DNA of 52,124 nt from Paracoccaceae bacterium (GTDB taxonomy: Bacteria; Pseudomonadota; Alphaproteobacteria; Rhodobacterales; Rhodobacteraceae), in the NCBI GenBank assembly GCA_017854585.1, contig JAFMHK010000025.1, positions 1 to 52,124 on the forward strand, read 5' to 3'. Made by a program: the position numbers and the translations under genes. Of this stretch, positions 1-6,640 are shown piece by piece (position 1 is the first letter of the stretch; each line of letters starts with the position of its first letter). The notes beneath the pieces were generated by a model. It made no database searches and was not told the DNA's origin. It saw only the letters and a program-made list of their open reading frames with translations.

Positions 1-277
1 CTGCTGCGACAGTCAGGCGGGATCGGGCACACCTGCGGCCATCCTCAGACCCTGAAGCCACCGTTCCGATGGGTGCCATGTGTTGTCCTTTCGGCCGTGT
101 CGGGCCCCCGGGCGCTGCTCTCGTGCCGGTTGCGGGCCGCGCCATTCCAGTGCAGCAATTCCCATTCAGGTCTGTATTGACGACCGTCAAGATCATGTCG
201 GCGCCATCGCATTCAATGGCAGTTGTCACTGCGTCGTGTCAGGCAAATGGCGCATGTCGGCGTTTGGAGGGCCATGA
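1..277. other. Non-coding left edge
   Basis: No protein family could be recognised in any frame here. The stretch holds an FNR/FixK-type box (177-190) and, just before the first gene, a GGAGG ribosome binding site at 266-270. It is best read as the promoter region of the first operon plus possible 3' end sequence of an upstream gene outside the window. Confidence 0.5.
177..190. promoter_or_regulatory. FNR/FixK-type box TTGAC-N4-GTCAA
   Basis: The sequence TTGACGACCGTCAA is a perfect inverted repeat of TTGAC with a 4-bp spacer, matching the alphaproteobacterial FnrL/FixK consensus TTGAY-N4-RTCAA. Its centre is about 94 bp upstream of the first gene's ATG. An identical arrangement precedes hsp20 at 4785-4798, and a Crp/Fnr regulator with FNR-type recognition residues is encoded at 4030. 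Binding is inferred. Confidence 0.75.
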
Positions 278-1933
278 ATGCGTGCTGTTTTATCGACGCG
301 AGGGGCAAATCCAGAGATATTGTTCCGCAGTGGAGCTAATCAGGGCCCCGGCGGTGCGTCCCCCGCCGCGCCCGGATCGAATGCGTCACAGGCCGCCGTG
401 ATCGCTTTCTTTTCAGATCCGTCAAACCTGTCTTGCGATGGCCCGGTCGAGGTTATCCGGACCCATGCCGCGTTTGTTTTTCTTGCCGGGGCAAGCGCGT
501 ACAAGATCAAGCGCGCGGTGCGTTACGATTATCTGGATTTCTCGACCCTGACCAAGCGTCGGAACATGCTGCTGCGTGAACTGGAGCTGAATGCCCCGGC
601 GGCACCGCAGATCTATCGCGATGTCGTGGCGCTGGTGCGTGATGATGCCGGGAAGCTTGTATTGGGCGGGGTGGGAAAGCCGGTCGAGTGGGTGCTGGTG
701 ATGAACCGCTTCGACACCGACATGCAACTTGACAAGGTCGCGGCCCGTGGTGGCCTGACCGATGATCTGGCCGTCGCTCTGGGGCAGGCTGTTGCGGCCT
801 ATCATGACGCCGCGCCGCGCCGCAGCGAGTACGGCGGGGCGGCCTTGATCGGAACGATCCTGGATGAGTTGAATCATGTCTTCGCGGGCATGGCGGATGT
901 GCTTGGTCAAGACCCGATCGACCAATTTTCCGATGCCGCCACCAAGACCCACCGGCATCTGTCGCGTCTGCTGGATGACCGTGGCCGGGCAGGGCATGTG
1001 CGCCGCTTCCATGGTGATCTGCATCTGCGCAACATCACCTTGATTGACGGCCGCCCGGTCCTGTTCGACGCACTTGAATTCAATGAGACATTGGGCACCG
1101 GTGATGTACTTTACGATGTTGCGTTTCTGGTGATGGACCTGCTTCATCAAGGGCCGCCGCGCGCCGCCAATCTGGCACTGAGTGCGTATCTTTTTGCCGA
1201 AGCCAGCCGCGATCACGATGCGGGCCTTGCCGCCCTGCCATTGTTCCTGAGTATCAGGGCCGCAATTCGGACCATGGTGATCGTGCAGACCCATCGCATC
1301 GACCCGTCTGCCATCGCCAGCCTGCCCGAGGCGCGGGCCTATCTGGAATTGGCGTTGAGTTTCCTTGCGCCGACGCCCGCCCGCCTGATTGTGATCGGCG
1401 GCCTGTCGGGAACCGGGAAATCCACCATATCCGCCGCACTGGCGCCGATGCTGGGCAAAGCGCCGGGCGCTGTGCATCTGCGCAGCGATCTGGAGCGGAA
1501 GGCCTTGTTCGGTGCTGCACCCACCACCCACCTGCCTGCCGCAGCCTATGGCACGGTCGTGTCGAAGCAGGTCTATTCCCGCATGCTCGACCGGGCGCGG
1601 CGGATTTTGTCGGCTGGTCACAGTGTCATTCTAGATGCCACGTTCCTTGACGAAAGCGATCGCGCGGCGGTGGCGGTGTTGGCCGATGACGTGGGTGTCG
1701 AGATGGAGGCCTTATGGCTGGAGGCCCCAATCGCCGCGTTGCTGGAACGCGTCGACAGCCGAAAAAACGATGCATCCGATGCTGATGCCAAGGTGGTCCT
1801 TTCGCAGGCCCAAGCCGTCACGCCGCCGATCTTCTGGGCGCGCGTTGACGCCGCCGGGGATGTTTCGGCCACGACGCAGGCTGCGTTGACCGCGCTTTCA
1901 GGGGTGACCCCGTCCGCAACGTGCGCAGGTTGA
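278..1933 (+). CDS. APH-like / P-loop kinase fusion protein
   Basis: A 551-aa two-domain protein. The N-terminal half resembles aminoglycoside phosphotransferase/choline kinase folds: a catalytic-loop motif HGDLHLRN lies at residues 245-252, followed by a LFDALEFN segment that stands where the metal-binding Asp is expected. The C-terminal half is a P-loop kinase with Walker A GLSGTGKS at 375-382, similar to gluconate/zeta-toxin-type kinases. This is the architecture of COG2187+COG0645 proteins such as Mycobacterium Rv2004c; the substrate is unknown. ATG 278 is chosen because GGAGG lies 7 bp upstream; a GTG at 398 also fits the family N-terminus but has no ribosome binding site. The M50 protease gene starts 4 bp downstream, so the two are probably cotranscribed from a promoter carrying the FNR-type box at 177. 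Confidence 0.8.
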   Translation: MRAVLSTRGANPEILFRSGANQGPGGASPAAPGSNASQAAVIAFFSDPSNLSCDGPVEVIRTHAAFVFLAGASAYKIKRAVRYDYLDFSTLTKRRNMLLRELELNAPAAPQIYRDVVALVRDDAGKLVLGGVGKPVEWVLVMNRFDTDMQLDKVAARGGLTDDLAVALGQAVAAYHDAAPRRSEYGGAALIGTILDELNHVFAGMADVLGQDPIDQFSDAATKTHRHLSRLLDDRGRAGHVRRFHGDLHLRNITLIDGRPVLFDALEFNETLGTGDVLYDVAFLVMDLLHQGPPRAANLALSAYLFAEASRDHDAGLAALPLFLSIRAAIRTMVIVQTHRIDPSAIASLPEARAYLELALSFLAPTPARLIVIGGLSGTGKSTISAALAPMLGKAPGAVHLRSDLERKALFGAAPTTHLPAAAYGTVVSKQVYSRMLDRARRILSAGHSVILDATFLDESDRAAVAVLADDVGVEMEALWLEAPIAALLERVDSRKNDASDADAKVVLSQAQAVTPPIFWARVDAAGDVSATTQAALTALSGVTPSATCAG

Positions 1934-1937
1934 TGAC

Positions 1938-3098
1938 ATGTTCAGAAACTCGATCCCACTTTTCAAGATCCTTGGTTTCCAGATCAAGGTCGACCCGAGT
2001 TGGCTGATTATCGCCGCGTTGCTGGTCTGGAGCCTGTCGTCCGGCTATTTTCCGGAGATCGTCGCCGGGTTACGGCACGCCGATTATGTCTTGCTGTCCG
2101 TGGTTGCGATGTTGGGGCTGTTTGCGTCTCTCATCTTGCATGAATTGGCGCATTCCCTTGTCGCGCGGCGCTACGGGTTGCAGATCGGCTCCATTACCTT
2201 GTTCCTCTTCGGCGGTGTGGCAGAACTGGATGAGGAACCCGCCAGTGCGCGCTCGGAAATCCGGATTGCCATTGTCGGCCCGGTTGCCAGTCTGACGTTG
2301 GCGGCTGTCTTCTGGTTGGCGATGCAGGTCGATCTGGTGGCGCCGCTGCCTGAAACACTGCTGGCGTTGTTCGGTTATCTGGCGATGATCAATCTGGTGC
2401 TGGGCCTGTTCAACCTGATGCCTGCATTTCCGATGGACGGCGGCCGGGTGTTGCGCGCGGCGCTTTGGGCGCGCAGCGGCGATCTGCTTGCAGCGACCGG
2501 CACGGCCACGCGGGTGGCCACGACATTCGCCTACGCGCTGATGGGCTTGGGGTTCTTCGCGCTGTTGGCTTGGGTGCAGGTCGGGGGCGTGTGGTTCATC
2601 TTGATCGGCCTCTATCTGCTGATGGCGGCGCAGGGAACCTATCGGCAGCTGATGATCCGCAATGCGCTCAAGGGCCGGACGGTTGGCTCATTGATGACGG
2701 CACCGGCCGTCGTCACCACACCCGACGAAACCCTGATTGATCTGGTGGAAGGTATCATGCTGCCACTGGGACACGGCTTTATTCCCGTGATCGAGGGGGA
2801 GCACCTGTTGGGATATGTCGATGCCGCCATGCTACGATCCATCAACCGGGAGAACTGGGCCGATACCCGGGTCGGTGACATCTTTGAACCGCTTGGGCCG
2901 GGCAATTCGGTATCAAAGGACATGGGCGCCGAGGCGCTGCTGGAGCGGATAACCACGACAGGGCGGCGCAAGTTTCTGGTGGCAGAAGACCGGCATCTGG
3001 CGGGGGTTGTCAGCCTCAGCGATCTTGTATCCTACCTCTTGGTGCTGAACCAAATCGGGTTGCACGACTTCCCGGGCCGGATTAACCAAGGCTTTTGA
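1938..3098 (+). CDS. Site-2 protease family M50 with CBS domains
   Basis: A 386-aa integral membrane metalloprotease of the S2P/Rip3 type. The zinc motif HELAH is at residues 68-72 within a membrane segment, and the distal ligand motif NLMPAFPMDGGR (Asp167) follows a second hydrophobic block. Around six transmembrane segments occupy residues 15-225, and a cytosolic CBS pair covers about 240-375. CBS-containing S2P proteins (for example SpoIVFB-like and mycobacterial Rv2625c) are thought to respond to adenylates and cleave membrane-embedded substrates; the substrate here is unknown. It follows the kinase gene by 4 bp and is probably in the same operon. It converges on the response regulator gene across about 50 bp. 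Confidence 0.9.
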   Translation: MFRNSIPLFKILGFQIKVDPSWLIIAALLVWSLSSGYFPEIVAGLRHADYVLLSVVAMLGLFASLILHELAHSLVARRYGLQIGSITLFLFGGVAELDEEPASARSEIRIAIVGPVASLTLAAVFWLAMQVDLVAPLPETLLALFGYLAMINLVLGLFNLMPAFPMDGGRVLRAALWARSGDLLAATGTATRVATTFAYALMGLGFFALLAWVQVGGVWFILIGLYLLMAAQGTYRQLMIRNALKGRTVGSLMTAPAVVTTPDETLIDLVEGIMLPLGHGFIPVIEGEHLLGYVDAAMLRSINRENWADTRVGDIFEPLGPGNSVSKDMGAEALLERITTTGRRKFLVAEDRHLAGVVSLSDLVSYLLVLNQIGLHDFPGRINQGF

Positions 3099-3146
3099 TC
3101 CGTCTGCCCCGCCAAGGGGCCGGGCGGGCAAACGGGCCTTGAATGG

Positions 3147-3884
3147 TCAGGTGCGGGTGATGTCAGCCGCGAACATGTAACCCACACCCCGCACCGTCTT
3201 GATCAATATCGGTTGGGCCGGATCCCGTTCGATCTTGCGCCGCAGGCGGGCCACCTGATTATCGATTGTCCGGTCATAAGGGGCCCATTCGGTGCCATGC
3301 AGCAGGTCCATGATCCGTTCCCGCGACAAGATCCGCTTGGGGTTTTCGATGAAGATCTGCAGCAGCATGAAATCGCCACTTGTCAGATCGGCAAGCGCAC
3401 CGTCGCGACCGAACAGTTCGTGGCGGTCTGGATGGGCGCGAAGCCCATCGAACGTGACGGTCGTACCGCTTGCTTGGGTTGCGACATGGTCAGAGGCCGG
3501 TGCGCGCGTGCCCGTTCCCGCCGCCCGGCGCAACACGGCCCTTATGCGGGCCACGACCTCACGGGTGTGAAACGGCTTGGTGATGTAGTCATCGGCACCG
3601 ATCTCAAGCCCGACCACCCGGTCGATCACGTCAGCCTTGCCGGTCACCATCACAATGGGCACGTCCGACACGCGCCGGACATTCTGGGCGATGGTCAGGC
3701 CGTTTTCGGTCCCAAGGTTCAAATCCAGCGCAATCAGCGCGATATCGTGCGCATCGAGAGCTTCCATCAGTTCGGCTTCCGAACCAGCCTCGAACACGCC
3801 CAGCCCCTGATCTTCAAGGCAACGGCGCAACAGCCTGCGCATCATGGGGTCATCATCTACCACCAAAATGCTTTGTGCGGACAT
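3147..3884 (-). CDS. OmpR-family response regulator
   Basis: A 245-aa two-domain regulator. The receiver domain (about 5-117) has the acidic triad at DDD 10-12, phospho-acceptor Asp54 in ALDLNLG, and Lys103 in the ITKPF motif. A winged-helix Trans_reg_C domain occupies about 145-240 (RERIMDLLHG, DNQVARLRRKIE, KTVRGVGYMF). ATG 3884 is preferred over an upstream in-frame start because GGAGG lies about 7 bp upstream on the minus strand. No cognate histidine kinase is encoded in the window, so it is an orphan locally. It is divergent from the Crp/Fnr regulator gene with a 145-bp shared promoter region, which suggests the two are linked in one control circuit. Confidence 0.92.
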   Translation of the reverse strand: MSAQSILVVDDDPMMRRLLRRCLEDQGLGVFEAGSEAELMEALDAHDIALIALDLNLGTENGLTIAQNVRRVSDVPIVMVTGKADVIDRVVGLEIGADDYITKPFHTREVVARIRAVLRRAAGTGTRAPASDHVATQASGTTVTFDGLRAHPDRHELFGRDGALADLTSGDFMLLQIFIENPKRILSRERIMDLLHGTEWAPYDRTIDNQVARLRRKIERDPAQPILIKTVRGVGYMFAADITRT

Positions 3885-4029
3885 CTTAACCTCCGAGCTG
3901 CTCAGACCGTTTGGGCCACGGCCTGTCGCAGCCATGATTACACAGTATTACAAAACTTTACACAGACACGCGAATGGACGCGACGTGAAATGGATAAATC
4001 TACCTCTGACTAAAATCTAGGGGGTTGTC

Positions 4030-4698
4030 ATGACACATCATATGCGCGCTTTGGGCGCCATGGCCACATCACGCAATCACGCCCTGCCGGGTGTCACGCG
4101 GGTGCACAAGCCGGTTGCCCGGCTCTTCAAGGCGGGTCAGCCGTTATTTTATCAAGGCGACGACGCGCAGTTCATTCTTGAAGTGCAGAGCGGGGTCTTG
4201 CGCCAGACGCGCAGTCTGGAAAATGGCGAACGTCAGGTTCTCGCGTTTCACTTTCCGGGCGATTTCGTCGGGTTTTCCGAAGATGGCCTGCATCACGCTG
4301 GTTGCACGGCGATTACCGGCGGGCGGGCGCTGATCCACCGGGCCGAAGTGCTGGACCGGCCGCATCTTGACCCGGATCTGCATGATCGGCTGCTGGGTGC
4401 GGCGCTGCAGGAAATCGGCTTGATGCGCGATCATTTCGTCATGCTTGGCCGCAAGACGGCCTGCGCCAAGGTAGAGGCATTTCTTGGCTACATGATCGAG
4501 CGCGTGGGTGTTCTGCAGAACGGACAACAGACCGTCGATATCCCGATGAGCCGCTATGACATCGCGGATTTTCTGGGGATTGCCGTCGAGACCGTCAGCC
4601 GATCCTTCACCCAATTGCGTGATGCGGGTATCATTGCGATGGACGATGCGCACCGCCTGACCGTGCTGTGCCCGGCGGCGTTTGCCACGACACATTGA
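4030..4698 (+). CDS. Crp/Fnr-family regulator, FixK-like
   Basis: A 222-aa transcription factor with an N-terminal cyclic-nucleotide-like beta-barrel (about 28-115), a dimerisation helix (about 120-160) and a C-terminal HTH (about 170-205). The recognition helix reads ETVSRS with Glu187, Ser190 and Arg191, the residue set that contacts TTGA half-sites in FNR. Cysteines are only at 92, 145 and 214, so the N-terminal Fe-S ligand cluster of true FNR is absent and the protein is better described as FixK-like. GGGGG precedes the ATG. Two perfect FNR-type boxes lie at 177 and 4785, making the flanking kinase/protease and hsp20 genes likely targets. The signal sensed is not evident from sequence. 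Confidence 0.88.
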   Translation: MTHHMRALGAMATSRNHALPGVTRVHKPVARLFKAGQPLFYQGDDAQFILEVQSGVLRQTRSLENGERQVLAFHFPGDFVGFSEDGLHHAGCTAITGGRALIHRAEVLDRPHLDPDLHDRLLGAALQEIGLMRDHFVMLGRKTACAKVEAFLGYMIERVGVLQNGQQTVDIPMSRYDIADFLGIAVETVSRSFTQLRDAGIIAMDDAHRLTVLCPAAFATTH

Positions 4699-4784
4699 TG
4701 CGATGCGCGGACGGTGACGCCGTCCTTTAACGGATCGGCACAGGATCCCAGCGGTCGCATGTGTGGTGCCATTCCGCGCGCTGA

Positions 4785-4798
4785 TTGACGCCGGTCAA
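4785..4798. promoter_or_regulatory. FNR/FixK-type box upstream of hsp20
   Basis: TTGACGCCGGTCAA is a perfect TTGAC inverted repeat with a 4-bp spacer. It is centred about 82 bp upstream of the Hsp20 ATG. If it acts at the class II position (-41.5), transcription would start near 4833, and a TGCTAG element near 4817-4822 could serve as -10. It matches the box at 177-190 in both half-sites. Confidence 0.75.
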
Positions 4799-4873
4799 AG
4801 GTGCGTCCGGCCGTTGTGCTAGGTCGGTCGCATCAGACACCACCGTTCCTTAACGAAAGTCCGAGGTAATCCG

Positions 4874-5332
4874 ATGTCAAACAAACAATTGGCCGAGTCC
4901 CGCGCCGAAGTTGCTGGCTGGCCCTTTCTTCAGGCATTCCAGACCGAGATGAACCATCTGTTCGAACGCTTCAATGGTGGCCTTGGGCGCGATTTGCAGT
5001 TGTCGCCCGCCATTGATGTGGCCGAAACCGACGATGCGGTCGAGGTCACCGTCGAGGTGCCCGGCGTTGGCAAGGATGACCTTGATGTCAGCGTTGCGAA
5101 TGACACCCTGATCATCAAGGGCGAGAAAAGCGACCTGCGCGAGGACAAGGACAAGGATTGGCGCATCGTCGAACGCAGGTATGGCAGCTTCCGGCGGCAT
5201 GTGCCCTTGGGGTTCACGCCCGGTGACGACAAAGTCGACGCAACCTTCGCAAATGGCGTCCTGACCCTGAAGATCGACAAGCCAAAGGGGGCGAAACAGC
5301 ATACCCGCAAGGTCGAAATCAAGGCGCGATAG
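4874..5332 (+). CDS. Hsp20/alpha-crystallin small heat-shock protein
   Basis: A 152-aa small heat-shock protein acting as an ATP-independent holdase. A helical N-terminal arm (1-45, including a NHLFERFNGG segment) precedes the alpha-crystallin domain (about 45-145: PAIDVAETDDAVEVTVEVPG; GVLTLKIDKP). The C-terminal tail is short (KVEIKAR) with only a weak VEI version of the I-x-I oligomerisation motif. GAGGTAA lies about 5 bp before the ATG. The promoter carries a perfect FNR-type box rather than a recognisable heat-shock element, which suggests oxygen- or redox-linked expression. The GerW-family gene begins about 97 bp downstream. Confidence 0.93.
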   Translation: MSNKQLAESRAEVAGWPFLQAFQTEMNHLFERFNGGLGRDLQLSPAIDVAETDDAVEVTVEVPGVGKDDLDVSVANDTLIIKGEKSDLREDKDKDWRIVERRYGSFRRHVPLGFTPGDDKVDATFANGVLTLKIDKPKGAKQHTRKVEIKAR

Positions 5333-5428
5333 CCCAAGGTTCGGGCCTGATCCAACCAGATACGGTGTCGACGCGTGACTGGGGCGGGCGTCCGGCCCCG
5401 TCATCATTCAACCCAAAGGACCTGATCA

Positions 5429-5788
5429 ATGGACAACATCGAAGCCCTGATGAAGAACACGGTCGAGGAGCTTGACCGCCTGCTCAATGCCAAGAACGTG
5501 CTTGGTGAGCCGATCGAAAGGGAAAACGCAACGGTAATCCCGATCGTCAGCTATGGGTTCGGCTTCGGGGCTGGTGGTTCTGAAGGTGGCAAGGCTGGTA
5601 CGGGGGGCGGGGCTGGCGCGGGTGGTGGGATCAAGCCGCTGGGCGCCATCATCATCGACGCCAGGGGCGCGCGTGTCGAAGCGGTGCAAGGCACGATCAG
5701 CACGCTTGCCCAGACGCTGGGTGAAACCGTGGCCCAATCGCTGGACAGATCATCCCAACGCAAGAACGCCAAAAAGACCTCGGACTGA
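5429..5788 (+). CDS. GerW/YtfJ-family protein
   Basis: A 119-aa cytosolic protein matching the Spore_YtfJ (GerW) family: an N-terminal helix (MDNIEALMKNTVEELDRLL), a conserved VIPIVSYGFGFGAG segment, a long Gly-rich run (about 48-68), and a hydrophobic GGIKPLGAIIIDARG motif. In Bacillus the homologue YtfJ (GerW) is needed for germinant responses and is encoded next to ytfI, a DUF2953 protein. Here the next gene is also DUF2953, so the pair is conserved in a non-spore-former; the role in Proteobacteria is unknown. AAAGGA precedes the ATG by about 10 bp. Thirteen bases separate it from the following GTG start. Confidence 0.85.
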   Translation: MDNIEALMKNTVEELDRLLNAKNVLGEPIERENATVIPIVSYGFGFGAGGSEGGKAGTGGGAGAGGGIKPLGAIIIDARGARVEAVQGTISTLAQTLGETVAQSLDRSSQRKNAKKTSD

Positions 5789-5800
5789 CCCGGCGGGTTC

Positions 5801-6346
5801 GTGGCCATCGCGCTCTGGATCCTTGTCGCGATCGTTTGCGCCCTTGGGCTTGTCTTGATCATTCCGGTTGATCTTGGCGTGCGGGCGACGGCGGGGCAGG
5901 GGGCCGCCTTGCAAGTGTCTCTGGCACCCGTCGCTGGCAAGCTGCCCCCTATTTCGATCGTTGACACCGCCCGTGGCAAGGGCCGACCCAAGCCCACCCC
6001 CAAGGCGCGCCAGCGGGTGTCGGGCAGATCCGGGCGCGGACGCGCTTTGTTGAACGCCGTTCCCCGTCTGGTCGTGGAACTTGTGGCGGCCTTCCATTTG
6101 CGCAGTGTCACGGCGAACGTGATCTTTGGACTTGGCGATCCGGCCGATACGGGCCGACTTTATGGGGCACTTGCGCCGCTTGCCTTTGGCCTTTCGGCGT
6201 GGCCCGCAAATCGGATCCAGTTGCAGCCCGACTTCGAGAATGCGGTTGTTGGCGGGCAGATCGATCTCCGGCTGCGGGTCAGGCCGGGCGCGCTGATCTT
6301 GCCGATCATGCGCTTTGCCTGGCATGTTTTCGTGGTGGGCCGATGA
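5801..6346 (+). CDS. DUF2953-family membrane-anchored protein
   Basis: A 181-aa protein with an N-terminal transmembrane helix (about 2-24) and a basic, Pro-rich linker (about 58-78). A domain follows that resembles DUF2953 (AFHLRSVTANVIFGLGDPADTGRLYGAL), and the C-terminal segment is hydrophobic (RPGALILPIMRFAWHVF). DUF2953 proteins are regularly encoded beside GerW/YtfJ genes, as here. The start is GTG 5801; no strong ribosome binding site is seen, but translation could couple to the gene upstream. Its stop overlaps the ATG of the next gene (ATGA, 6343-6346). Biochemical function is unknown. Confidence 0.75.
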   Translation: MAIALWILVAIVCALGLVLIIPVDLGVRATAGQGAALQVSLAPVAGKLPPISIVDTARGKGRPKPTPKARQRVSGRSGRGRALLNAVPRLVVELVAAFHLRSVTANVIFGLGDPADTGRLYGALAPLAFGLSAWPANRIQLQPDFENAVVGGQIDLRLRVRPGALILPIMRFAWHVFVVGR

Positions 6347-6594
6347 CGGTTTCATTAGACGCGATCATCAAGACCGGAGATCTTGCGGTTGTTGCCGTTT
6401 CGGAAACAATCATATCGGCCCGCCGTCTTGCAGGTGGCGTTGTGTTGGCTGCCAATAAACGCCCCGTTGCCGTGCTTGTCGCCCTTGATCAAAGCCTGTT
6501 CGCCTTCGATCCGGCAGGCGCCCCCCTGACGCCTGCCGCGCTTGAACAGCTTTGCCCGGGCGCTGTGGCGGACTTTCTGGGGTCTCTGGGCTGA
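6343..6594 (+). CDS. Small conserved-looking hypothetical protein (83 aa)
   Basis: An 83-aa acidic soluble protein starting MTVSLDAIIKTGDLAVVAVS. I do not recognise a family. Its start overlaps the stop of the DUF2953 gene by 4 bp, so translational coupling makes it a likely third member of the GerW-DUF2953 operon. It has a hydrophobic beta-rich first half (AVVAVSETII, VVLAANKRPVAVLVAL) and a helical C-terminus, with no cysteine other than one near residue 73 and no membrane segment. It converges with phaC across about 46 bp. Reading-frame context rather than homology supports it. Confidence 0.65.
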   Translation: MTVSLDAIIKTGDLAVVAVSETIISARRLAGGVVLAANKRPVAVLVALDQSLFAFDPAGAPLTPAALEQLCPGAVADFLGSLG

Positions 6595-6640
6595 GGGTCC
6601 AAGGGCCTGTTGGTGCGCCGGCATCGCGCGGCACCGATTG

